64,000 nucleotides of DNA from Cycas panzhihuaensis (lineage: Eukaryota > Cycadophyta), in NCBI GenBank assembly GCA_023213395.1, contig CM041465.1, forward strand, positions 70,377,741-70,441,740, read 5' to 3'. Made by a program: the position numbers and the translations under genes. Below the pieces are notes generated by a model, which had not been told where the DNA came from, made no database searches, and saw nothing but the letters and a program-made list of their open reading frames with translations. Each line of letters starts with the position of its first letter. Positions within the stretch are counted from its first letter, which is position 1. This document shows, piece by piece, positions 23,739 through 33,628 of this stretch.

Positions 23739-24345
23739 AGAAGAAGAAGAAGAGGAGACAACCTTCATCACAGCTTTGGTCACAAGAATGAAAGACAAAG
23801 ACATATGGTACATAGACTCGTGGAGCTTCAAAACACATGACAAGTCGGGAAGAATGGTTTCAAACCATGAATCCATACAATATGGACAAATCAAAGGAGT
23901 CAGGGTGACAAGTATTCCCTTAACATAAAAGGGATTGGAACTATTTCTGTAAACCTGAATGGAAATGAAAGAAAAATTGGAAATGTTTTGTTTGTACCAG
24001 ATCCAAGATGAATCTTCTCTCTGTTTCTCAACTAAGCAAAAAGGGGTTGAGAACCATTTTTGATGAAGAAGGGAATTGCCACATTTTGGACATGAAAAAA
24101 GATGGAAAGATTGTTGCAAAAGGGGTCAGATGCAATGACCTTTACAAACTTCAACAACTCAGATTCCTTGTCCGGAAGAAAAGCTTGATCGCTTTTTCTA
24201 ATAATAAAGTATGGCATTTAAGGTATGGACATCTCTCAATTGACACACTTAAACAGATGGAAAAGTCAGAAATGGTAAATGGTTTGACTAATATCTCTTC
24301 AGATACATTTGTTTGTAAAGGTTGTCAACTTGGGAAACAAAGATA
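23739..24345 (+). pseudogene. Element F protease and Gag-pre-integrase
   Basis: The protease start WYIDS is at about 23808-23822 but the frame changes within the next 20 bases and again near 24000. From 24008 the Gag-pre-integrase domain is open: MNLLSVSQLSKKGLRTIFDE, WHLRYGHLSIDTL and CKGCQLGKQ (zinc ligands). A Glu-rich GAA repeat (23735-23755) lies just before the protease. Confidence 0.8.
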
Positions 24346-25187
24346 GACTTCCTTTTGAAAGCACTTGGAAATCTCTTCAAATTAGAATTGATTCACGTAT
24401 ACATTTGTGGACCAATTTCACCTCACAATTAATGGATGCAGATATTTCTTGACTTTTATTGATGACTTCACCGAAAGGTATGGGTTTATTTTTACATAAT
24501 AAGTCAAGTCTTTGAAACATTTAAAGAATTTAAGGCGAAGTTGAGTTGGAATCAGAATGAAAATCAAATGCATCAGTCGATGGAGGAGGAGAATATTTGT
24601 CAAACGAGTTTCTAAATTATTGCAAGTACAGAGGAATTGTAGACAAGTTACAACTCCTTATACTCCTCAATCAAATGGAGTAAATGAAGAAAGAATAGAA
24701 CTTTGATGGAAATGGCTCAAGCATGATGTATAATACAAAAATATCCAAGACATATCATGTAAGGCCAAGACAAGATGCTATTTAATAAACAGAAGTCCAA
24801 CCAGAACATTGAAGAACATCACTCCGAAAGAAGCTTGGACATGACAGAAACCTGATGTAAGTCTTCTTAAAGTATTTGGTAGTCAAGCATTTATGCATAT
24901 TCCTGATAAAAGAAGATCCAAACTAAATGCAAAAAGCATAGAATGTGTCTTGATAGGATACAGTAAAAATTCAAAGGCATATAAGTGCATAGATCCAAAA
25001 ACAAATAGAATCTATGTAAGTAGAGATGTCGTCTTTAATGAAGTTAGTTCAGATGAATCTTCACAAATTAATATAATAGAAAATGAAAAGGAACAAGAAA
25101 CTGCCAAACACAGAGTAATACAAGAAGATGAGGAAGAAAATCACCAGAATTACTTCAAGATCAAGAACCGAAAAAGGAAATGATCTA
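24346..25187 (+). pseudogene. Element F integrase
   Basis: Catalytic-core pieces are scattered over all three frames: FLTFIDDFT (about 24449-24475), a Ser-Asn-Gly-Val segment near 24670, and NRSPTRTLKN about 24790. From 24893 one frame is open and holds the C-terminal MHIPDKRRSKLNAKSIECVL, SRDVVFNE block. The core has at least four shifts, so no active enzyme can be made. Confidence 0.75.
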
Positions 25188-26040
25188 GAAATCACTCAAG
25201 AAGGACAAGCCGATGCATTATCACCAATGACAGTGGAAACACCGTTGAAAAGGAAAGTACACGAAACAAAAGAAATTACCAAAATGGTATATCAAAGCAT
25301 TGAAGAAGGAAATATATTAGAATGTAAAATGCGAGGACAAAGGCCAAAAGCTCTTCTGAGCAAGGTTAAACCACAGAATTTTGAAGAAGCAAAAGATCAT
25401 TTAGAATGGAGAGAAGCAATGGACAATGAAATAAATTCAATCAAGAAGAATCAAACATGGGAATTAGTGGAACTACCTGCTAATAAATCCACTGTGAACT
25501 GCAAATGGGTCTACAAAACAAAGAGAGGAGTCGATGGCAAAATTGAGAAACACAAAGCAAGGTTAGTTGCAAAAGGATACACCCAAATCGGGCATAGATT
25601 TTGATGAGACTTTTTCTCCAAAGAGCAAAGATGAACACAAGAAGGATGAATAGCCTTGGCTGCTACTCAAGGTTGGGGAATCTCTCAGATGGATGTAAAG
25701 AGTGCATTCCTAAATGGTGAACTAGAAGAAGAGGTTTATATGCAACAACCAGATGGATATGCGTAGCAGGGAAAACAAAATCTACTCTCCAAATTCAAAA
25801 ACCCCTTCTATCCTCTAAAACAACCACCAAGGCTCAGTATGCAAAACTAGATCACTTTCTTGATGAAAATAAGTTCATTCTTGTAACGCAGACTCAAGTC
25901 TCAGACATAAGGAAAACAAAGAAGAAGATAATAATAATTGTTGTTTATGTGGATGATATACTTACCGGAATGATGTAGAAGGAATCAAGTGGATCATAAG
26001 TCTACTTCAGCAGAAATTTGAAATGGCAGATTTGGGTTCA
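25188..26040 (+). pseudogene. Element F reverse transcriptase
   Basis: Open at first (to 25604): WREAMDNEINSIKKNQTWEL, KWVYKTKRGVDGKIEKHKAR and LVAKGYTQ, the N-terminal fingers. Then frames change near 25590, 25640 and 25780. The catalytic motif YVDD is intact at 25946-25957. Confidence 0.8.
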
Positions 26041-26871
26041 CTAAATTATTACTTGGGACTGGAGATAGGTTAGCACCAAAACTAGATAACTTTGTCGCAA
26101 AGCAACTACATCAAAAATCATTGTTTGATTCCGGATGGAGAATTGAAATCCATGCACCACCCCATGGAAACAAATTGTAATCGACAAGAGATAGTATGGA
26201 AAAGATGCGATGTTACATCGCAGTGCAAATGATTGGAAGTCCGATTTATCCGATACTACAGTTCGACATATCCTACTCGGTGGGACTAATATCAAGATAT
26301 ATGCGTAATCCAAAGCGTAGACACCGCAAGCCGCAAAAGGAATTCTGAGATACCACAAAGGAACAACAGATCTCAAACTAGTATATTCAAGGGGGCATCC
26401 AATCAAAATAATGGTATCATGGTATTGCGATTCGGGCAAAGGCGATAAAGAACAAAGGAAATCCACAAGTGGATATTGTTTCTTCCTAGGAGCTTCAAGA
26501 ATCTCGTGGTGCAAGAAGAATCAAGCAACAAAGGGCTCTCTCCTCTGTATGTAATATAAAGCGACCACATCAAGAACCGTGAAGCCATCTCGGTTAAGAC
26601 AACTCTTGCTTGATTTGAATCAGCAGAAAGAAGCAACATCTCTAAAGTGTGACAACCAAAGTGCCATCAAGCTAACTAAAAATCCAATTTTGTATGCAAG
26701 AACAAAACATATTGAAGTTCATCATCACTTTATAAGAGAAAAAGTGTAGAACAAAGAGATAGACTTGAAATCTTGCCGACATCCGAACAAGTTGCGATCT
26801 TTTGACAAAACCTCTTAGAGAGAAAGGCTTATATTTGAGAGACAAGATTGGACTTTTAGAGATAAAACATT
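26041..26871 (+). pseudogene. Element F RNase H
   Basis: Recognisable pieces are YYLGLEI-like sequence at 26045, STSGYCFFLGASRISWCKKN (about 26466-26525) and KCDNQSAIKLTKNP with ARTKHIEVHHHFIRE (26647-26742). Between about 26150 and 26350 similarity is lost in a patch of CG-containing substitutions and missing bases. Confidence 0.75.
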
Positions 26872-26880
26872 AAGAGGGGG
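26872..26880 (+). other. Element F polypurine tract
   Basis: AAGAGGGGG ends one base before the 3' LTR. Confidence 0.85.
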
Positions 26881-27099
26881 TGTTGAGATATAATGTTTTA
26901 TCTAGGATAAAAAGGGGGGTCATGTTAGACCCACCCATAAATGTACTCATGAGATAATGCCACTTGGCAGAGTCTGAGTGATCGGTTACATTAGAAGGTT
27001 GTAACCATCACATAACTCTTGTGTATTAAAGCAAATTGAATCTCAATAGAAATATGAACATTCTTTCCTCTGTCAACTTTTTGCTCTGGTTTTTCAACA
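26881..27099 (+). repeat. Element F 3' LTR
   Basis: 219 bp, same ends as the left copy, followed by ATGCT. Confidence 0.97.
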
Positions 27100-27104
27100 A
27101 TGCT

Positions 27105-27240
27105 TCATTATCCTTTCAAATGTTTTCCTTAATACTAACATTATAATCATCTTGCAAATATTTCTATAAATCATTTGCAATAAAATAGTTTTTCATAACC
27201 GTGTGCCATTCTGAAAAATTTTACCCATCAAATATAAGTA
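27105..27240 (-). pseudogene. Element E Gag remnant, upstream half
   Basis: Minus strand shows FDG, stop, NFSEWHTVMKNYFIANDL and KYLQDDYNVSIKEN, the N-terminal Copia Gag pattern, running up to the F insertion and continuing at 21942. No ATG is visible in the expected place. Confidence 0.6.
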
Positions 27241-28679
27241 ATTGTGCTATGTTATAAAAAACTTTAGAACATATAAAGTATGATTTTATTAAATCAAATA
27301 AAGTTAATAAGTGACTAAACTTGTATGATGTCAAATATACTCTTTAAAAGAAATGTAATGCCTTTTGAAAATAAATGAACTAAATGTAATAAGGAAATAA
27401 TTAATATAGAAGTAGCTTTGAAGCAATAAGACCCTAACCTTTGGATTTTCTTTAAATGAATAAATATAAATTCTTAATGTAATAAATCCTTAGCCTTGAT
27501 GATAATATATAATGCTGAAGAAACTGAAATATATGTATATTTTACTTTAAAAGATAAGGAGTATAAAGAAACTTTTTAAAAGAAAGGTTAGAGGACAACA
27601 TCAAGTTAGATAGCTTTAAAAGTATACTAAATGATATCAGAATAATATGAAACTTCACCAGTATAAAGATAGACAAAATATGAATCCAATAGAACTGACC
27701 GTTCTGAAAACAGGTTCCTACAAGTCAAGTTTTGATAAATCAAAGGAACATGCCTTGTTTTGAGGTACAATAGGAGCAGGGGGCTCAAAATTATATAAAA
27801 ATGGCAATAAAATATTATAAAACAATCAAATATCATTTATAGGACTGCTCAATGTATTCTCAATTGAAAAAAATTGAAAAATTATATATAAAACAGTGTA
27901 AATATGGTAGGATTAAAGCAATAAAGTACCTCTACTTTGAGTGATTTGAAAATTAGTAAAAATGTATAAAAAACTATACCATATCGAAGCGAATTGAGTT
28001 ATCTTCCAAAAAAATCTAACAGAATTAAATTTGGATGCCAAACAGAGAAGTTATAGCAGAATTAACAACATGTACCTTTATGGTAAAATGTTAAGAAAAA
28101 GGTTAAAAACCATTAAAGTGCCACTTTCAGCGATTAAAATAGTGGTCAAAATGAATTCTAAAAAATAAAATAAAAGGTGGGTAATGAAGTTTGTTGAATG
28201 TAGATCACTTTAGAACAAATCTAGGTAGAAAATAGTTTCCCGGTAATAAAATACAATCAGTTCAAAAAGTGATTTTGTAAAAAGTTTAAAAAATGCTAAA
28301 AAAATGACTGATTGACTTTAAATCGACTTTAACAGGGTCAAATAAGCACCAAATTGGTCAAATGAATAGTCAAAATTAATATATAGAAAATTTCTGACCC
28401 AATGAAACTAGTTTTGTCAGAAACTGGTGACTCAGTAAAAAATTATGGCAAAAAAAAGGCCAATAACCCTATGTAAAAATGAAAAAAAAAAAACGTTTAT
28501 GTAAAAGTGAAAAAACCCTTTTTGAAGTGACTAACGGTCATATGATAATGTATACGACTGAGGGTTAGCAACAAGGGGCTTATACTTAAAAACCCTACAA
28601 TTCAAAAACTATGCAATTTAATAAAATTTTTAAAAAACTTTATATAAAAAATCAGAAAATTTTAAAAATGAAATAGAGG
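27241..28679 (-). other. Element E leader, part 1, no gene seen
   Basis: AT-rich sequence with only short frames on both strands. It lies upstream of the Gag remnant in E's direction of transcription. Confidence 0.4.
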
Positions 28680-28856
28680 CCGTTGTAATTGCTGTGCCGC
28701 CATGTATAAAGAGATGCACTTACCAAATCTTAAATCTGAGTTTTAAATCTACGTACCCGCAATTATCAAATCTGAGTTTTAAATTTGTGTAGGCAGTTGA
28801 TATATGTATATCTCCCTTTTTTATTATTATATACGTGAGAAGATAAAAGAAATAAT

Positions 28857-29282
28857 TCAAAAATAGGAAGGCACCACTGAGTTGCTGATGCTGTCTGCCG
28901 CACTGCCATGCTTTGCATGTGCCTGCACACGGAAAGGTACTGTCCAAGACCAGTAGTTTAGTATACAATGCATGCATGCAAGTGGAAATGGGTGATGATG
29001 TAGTGCATTAATGGCTAATGCAGAGTGGAGACCCAACAATAACAACGAGAGGAAGCAGAGCAGAGGAAACCTCAAATCATCTGTTGTGCTACTATTGATT
29101 ATTGGTAAGAAAGATCGATCCTTCAATTTCAAAGACACAAACACACTGTAGAAATGCTGCCAGATCTGAATGGGAGCTAGCCGAACAAAAGTAAATGATA
29201 TTTTTTGTGTCTCAGGAGTATGCTGCGGATGAGGAGAAATAATCCTTGTAGAAAATAGCTGAAATACTGGTAAGCTAAACAA
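28857..29282 (-). CDS. Unrecognised 141-codon frame with a hydrophobic segment
   Basis: Minus-strand frame in the direction of E's own transcription. It contains LRFPLLCFLSLLLLGLHSALA, which looks like a signal peptide with an Ala-x-Ala end, but it begins about 70 residues inside the frame. The sequence after it is His-rich (HHHPFPLACMH) and matches no family I know. A 50-bp direct duplication lies just beyond its start (29313-29346 and 29363-29396). It may be chance, or a fragment of a secreted-protein gene. Confidence 0.2.
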   Translation of the reverse strand: MFSLPVFQLFSTRIISPHPQHTPETQKISFTFVRLAPIQIWQHFYSVFVSLKLKDRSFLPIINSSTTDDLRFPLLCFLSLLLLGLHSALAINALHHHPFPLACMHCILNYWSWTVPFRVQAHAKHGSAADSISNSVVPSYF

Positions 29283-29834
29283 CTAGAAAAATAGAGATAA
29301 TACGATTAACTGTCCAGACTTATATTTCTTTCAAAAGGGTTTCACATCGATCACATTCTCTATCCAAACTTATATTTCTTTCAAAAGGGTTTCACAGAGA
29401 ATATTTTGGAAGCGAAAGGAAGGGCAAACGAATCTAGTAGGGAGATTGAATCCAGATAATGAAGGAGTTAGTTATCTACCAGATTTAGTTATCTGTAGAG
29501 GTACTCTTGAGAGTGTTGGGAGCCAGATGAAACCAATGAAGTAACACTTGTAAAGATGGAAATGGAGTTGCCAATGGTTCTGTTGATCAGTCATGGATTC
29601 AATGGTAGACAGAGAGGCCTTGAGGCAAAAATGCTATTGTAGTGGTGTGGAGGGCACACAAATAGCCTAAGTTCAGCTTAGCAGATGAAAGTGTATTCAG
29701 AGTTTTTGGCTTTGAGACTTCATAAATTTTCTTTCTTGGGGAACATATTCAGACCTCTAAATAATATGAAGCAAATCAACACATATGAGGTCTACTTGTC
29801 TAGGAACACCAGCATGTCATAAATCCTGTATCAC

Positions 29835-29854
29835 ATATATATATATATATATAT
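29835..29854. repeat. (AT)n microsatellite
   Basis: About ten AT units in the gene-like block of E. Confidence 0.9.
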
Positions 29855-31789
29855 CTTTTAACTGTCAAATATAATCTCTGTTCCTTCTTATATTTTTGTA
29901 ATATATAATACAAAGCAAGTGGCTTGTGGGAGCGCCCTTGTTATACATTGGATAAAGGTTCCTTCTTGAAAGACAAGACAATATGGATATAAGGAACAAA
30001 TTTTAAAATTTTCTCTTAAACTTTCTTTCAGTTCATCAAGCTCAGATGTGGAGTCAGACTACACAACCATGCAAGTCAGAGGAGTTTCTTTAGAGGCTTT
30101 TCAAGTTAGAATGTTGATTAACAATCCTAATCTTGATATTCAAGAAGTATCAATGTGATATTCCAAAGTTGCATTAGCTCAAGTGTAGCCTTTTGATTTC
30201 TATCACTTTGTTGTTTTCTTGCTTTCGTCAATTAGTGCTCTAATGTTGTTCATAGCTTGCAGTTGGGACCGGAGATGGCTATAACAGCAGTTACTACACC
30301 TTCAGTCAAAGCTGATCAGATCTCAAGACTTGGATCCAAAGTCACATAGCTGAACCAGATAAGTGACAACAAGATATCAGGGTTTATAAGATTGGTGTCT
30401 CATTACCAATTCTAGCAGTTGGAGATACACACAGGAAGCAAACATTCAGTATGCCAATACCTTGGCTTCTGAGTTTCAAGGGAATATGATGGTGCTTGCC
30501 TTCAAATGAGGCTTTTATATAGCTCAACAATGCACTTGTTCCTGTTCCTTGTTCACTATATGGCTCTCTTTTTATCTATTCAAGATGAATGCGAGAACAT
30601 GCAACCAAAAGTAATTTGTATAGTTCAAAGCACTGTGTTGATTTCAAACAGGCAGAATAAATTTCTTTAAAATGTTATACTCAGTATTGTTGACTCTTTT
30701 TAAGCCTATTCACACCAAGAGAAAGGATGGAGGTTTCACTCCACGAGATGAATGAAGCAATGAAGCTACTAGTTGGGCAGGGTCATGCTCTGATTTATAT
30801 AAGATATGTGAGGTGCCTCGAGTTGAAAAAAATAGAAGAAATATATAGTCTTGGCCTTCCAAGGAGGGTTTTACCCTTTTGTCTTTGTGAATGTGAATGG
30901 CTATTCAAACTAGGAACTTATGATAACCTACAGGATGTTCAATGGCTTGTATAGCCGCACACTTAAGAGTCAAATAAGCAAATTCCAGATATAGTTTAAA
31001 CTGGAAAATCAGTTGAAGCACGAGCGCCCCTCCCTTTATTTTCTTACCTTGTAGTTTCGATTACAGAATGAAGATAAGGGAGTTCAAGGGTTTGATGCAA
31101 AACTGTGAAGGAGGAAGCTAGACGTAGAGACCATATATATGTTTCTTATTTTGCTGCGTTTGTAGATTTTCCTTCATCTGAGTGTATCTCAACAAAGTAG
31201 ATTTTGTGTTTAAGTAAATAATTATTGTTCCATAGAATTTCAAAAAAAGATGAAGGAAATGTTTTGTATCAAAAAATGATGTGATTTCTACCTCTGCTAC
31301 AGGGTAGATAAATCACAAAATTATTTATGCACCGTTTGCTTTCAAAAAAATTATTTGCACCATTTGAATGCCTCTCTACTTGGTTTCATTCCACTTTGAG
31401 CTGCAAGTACATATATGCTCACTGTAGTTTTTATCTTCTCAAGGAAGAAATGATGAGATGGCAATAGTAAGGTGATTGCTTATATTTAGTAACTATTGTA
31501 ATGGTGGATGTACTATGAACAAGAAATATTAAGGAGGAAACTTGTTGTTTTGAAAAAAAATTCTACCAATAACAAAGACTGTTTGATAAAGAAATAAAAC
31601 TTGATTCATATGCCTATTTTTGTGCTTTCAACAAAACCACAATGAATAAGAAATATTTTTTTTTCAAATATTTTGAAGAGAGTATATCATAAAAAATGCT
31701 TCTATATCTATATTTAAAAATTTTCAAAGAAATATGTTGAGCAAATATATAAAAGATATGTGTAAATATGAAAATAGAACTAAAGAACC

Positions 31790-32600
31790 TGGAAAAAAGT
31801 TGTAGCAGACTTGATCTATTATATATCTTCTTCAGAAGGTTGAATATGCCTAAAAAATTGTAGATCTAGTAATGTAGTTGATTTGTAGATGAAAAATAGG
31901 CTTCAAAAGCTTTTAGTACACAGATCTGCAGTATATACTTCTTCAGAAAGCTGAATATGCTCCAAAGATTATAGATTTATAAAAAAACTTGAAAATGTAG
32001 TCAAAATATGTGATGAAAAAATATAGATATGAAAAGAAATATAGTAGATCTGAACTAAATGTTATAGATCTGAAATAACTATGCCAAAAAATATTATAAT
32101 ACTTCTTGGAATTAGTAGATCTGAAGTAAAAGATAGTAGATCTGAAAACACTTGTGTAAATATTATAGATCTGACATAAGTATGGCAGATTTATAGCCAG
32201 ATATTACAGATCTAAATGAATATACTAGAAAAAATGGTGAAAATTTTATTGAAATAAGTAGATCTATAGTAAAATATAGTAAATCTAAAAAAATATTGAA
32301 TATTTGAACATAATAAACCAGGAAACTATCAAATATTTGATAGAAAGAGAAGACCTAAAAAGTATAAGCCAGATCTGTAGAAAACTATGGTAGATCTGAA
32401 GTAAAAATTATAGATCTTGAAGAAAAACCATATAAATGTTACATGCAACTGATATTCTTTATGGATCTGTAAAAAATATTAGATAAGTAAACAAAAAACT
32501 ACCAACAAATAATGAAATGTATGGTAAAATATGTAAATCTGAAGAAAGATAACTCAAATATGAGAAAAGAACTTGAGTAAATGTAGCTTGCTACTGATCT
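31790..32600 (-). repeat. Degenerate AGATCT-containing repeat array in the element E leader
   Basis: At least twelve exact AGATCT hexamers lie between 31862 and 32417 (for example 32046, 32066, 32117, 32138, 32167, 32208, 32260, 32371, 32392, 32412), mostly as TAGATCTGAA, with many one-base variants between. Spacing is irregular at about 20-60 bp. It lies within 1 kb of the primer site, that is, in the RNA leader of E. Confidence 0.75.
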
Positions 32601-32855
32601 CCTTCACAAATCTTTGAAAAAATATAGCTTATAGATGAAATCCTTCATAAATCTACATAAATGTATGAAAACATATAAAATATACTTGTTATAGCATAAA
32701 TATATCTTAATAATAAGCAAATTTGCTAAAAAATATATGAAAACTGCTGAAAAAATTTTGCAGAAAATAAATATAACCAGTATTTTACTTCCTTGAGTAA
32801 ATCTGCCTTAAAATCTTCTTGCTTTTTCAAAAAACTCTACAGATCAGCAATCGCT

Positions 32856-32870
32856 TGCTCTAATACCAAA
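32856..32870 (-). other. Element E primer-binding site (tRNA-Met type)
   Basis: On the minus strand TTTGGTATTAGAGCAAG follows the LTR end; one base differs from the core GGTATCAGAGC. Confidence 0.85.
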
Positions 32871-33266
32871 TGTAGGAAAAATATTGTAGGCAAGCAGGGT
32901 AGAACATATACAAAGAATCACATAGATCAATACTACAATACATCAATGTAGCATAAACTGAAAATCCATTGTAGTCATTCCATTGTAGTGAAGAGAGTTA
33001 CAAATTTCCCAAATAAGGGTGGTGTCTAAAAGACACCAGGGTTGCACACCCCTCAATATTTATAATTTGGGGGAGGAGGGAAACTCCTCAACCCCTGAAT
33101 TCAAAATAATAATAAAATAATATTAACTTAACTCAAATGAAACTAACTTAACTCAAAGTTAAACTTACCTCGACATGTTGAGCATCACATGTCTAAATTG
33201 AAGTTGATGAGGTGTACAATCCTAGTTGGAAAGGTGAGAGTGAAGTGATGATGATTAACTCCAACA
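32871..33266 (-). repeat. Element E 5' LTR
   Basis: 396 bp, TGTAGGAAAAAT to AACTCCAACA on the plus strand, about 31 differences from the other copy, mostly transitions; followed by CTATA. Confidence 0.93.
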
Positions 33267-33305
33267 CTATAAATTCAAAGAAAAGATGTATATAATGAAC
33301 ATTAT

Positions 33306-33314
33306 GGGGGAGAA
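33306..33314 (+). other. Element D polypurine tract
   Basis: GGGGGAGAA abuts the 3' LTR start at 33315 and lies only 34 bases beyond the E insertion. Confidence 0.75.
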
Positions 33315-33628
33315 TATTAGGTTAATATTCATTACCTAACTTTGCATTGGGATCATGTGAGCCGCTCCTAGCTATTAGATAAGATTATTTTATTTGTGTT
33401 TATTATTATTTTATATTATTTTAAATTTAGATTAAGGTAAGCTCTCACTGCCTCCCAAATATATAATTTAGGTCTCAAAACCCTGGTATTTATCAACACC
33501 ACCAAGTGTATGGAAATATTAATGTTATTATCTTTCAATATAGATTGATATTGTTATTCAATATGCTTTTGAACATGGATTTAATATGTGAATGCCTGCT
33601 CTACTCTCACCCCCATTCACATTCTTCA
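33315..33628 (+). repeat. Element D 3' LTR
   Basis: 314 bp, TATTAGGTTAATA to ACATTCTTCA, matching 17488-17803. Confidence 0.85.

Larger units (their letters stand above)
21943..27099 (+). mobile_element. Element F: full-length, recently inserted Copia retrotransposon
   Basis: LTRs at 21943-22160 (218 bp) and 26881-27099 (219 bp) differ at only about three or four positions. The target duplication ATGCT is perfect (21938-21942, 27100-27104). The primer site abuts the left LTR and AAGAGGGGG abuts the right. Gag, protease, Gag-pre-integrase, integrase, reverse transcriptase and RNase H follow in Copia order, but pol is broken by many single-base shifts. It sits inside the Gag remnant of E. Confidence 0.97.
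28680..31200 (+). pseudogene. Gene-like block carried inside element E (possible captured host sequence)
   Basis: This block has mixed composition unlike the rest of E. On the plus strand, AG-ending pyrimidine tracts precede short open segments: after 30031 (41 open codons with TTMQVRGVSLEAFQVRML), after 30262 (LGPEMAITAVTTPSVKADQ), after about 30418 (WRYTQEANIQYANTLASEF to a stop) and after 31066 (NEDKGVQGFDAKL, stop). A 75-codon frame starts at 30727 with MEVSLHEMNEAMKLLVGQGH. I do not recognise the protein, and the segments do not join into one open message. It could be a captured, decayed host gene in antisense to E, or chance frames in an unusual leader. Confidence 0.35.
20946..33266 (-). 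mobile_element. Element E: non-autonomous LTR retrotransposon inserted in D, itself split by F
   Basis: Two 396-bp LTRs (20946-21341, 32871-33266; about 92% identical by hand count) and a perfect target duplication CTATA (20941-20945, 33267-33271). On the minus strand a tRNA-Met-type primer site borders the right LTR and a purine tract borders the left LTR, so transcription runs right to left. Without F the element is about 7.2 kb: a 5.6 kb leader that includes gene-like sequence, then a short Gag remnant and no pol. Confidence 0.93.
17488..33628 (+). mobile_element. Element D: non-autonomous gag-only LTR retrotransposon, split by element E
   Basis: Related LTRs lie at 17488-17803 and 33315-33628 (about 86% identical by eye). 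A primer site follows the left LTR and a purine tract precedes the right one. Removing E (20946-33271) leaves an element of about 3.8 kb with a long leader and one Gag remnant and no pol. The candidate target copies are ATTCC (17483-17487) and GTTTC (33629-33633), matching at 3 of 5 bases, so the pairing rests on LTR, primer-site and purine-tract positions. LTR starts are TA rather than TG, by mutation. Confidence 0.8.

Noticed and set aside
23529-24119. 196-codon minus-strand frame in F
   Set aside because: Antisense of the protease and Gag-pre-integrase region; its Ser-rich run is the complement of the GAA repeat.
26041-26514. 157-codon minus-strand frame over F's RNase H
   Set aside because: It is a shadow of plus-strand pol sequence; no domain is seen in it.
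28857-29282. Idea that the Cys-containing segment near 28900 is a snakin or cyclotide gene
   Set aside because: Cysteine spacing fits neither family in any frame.
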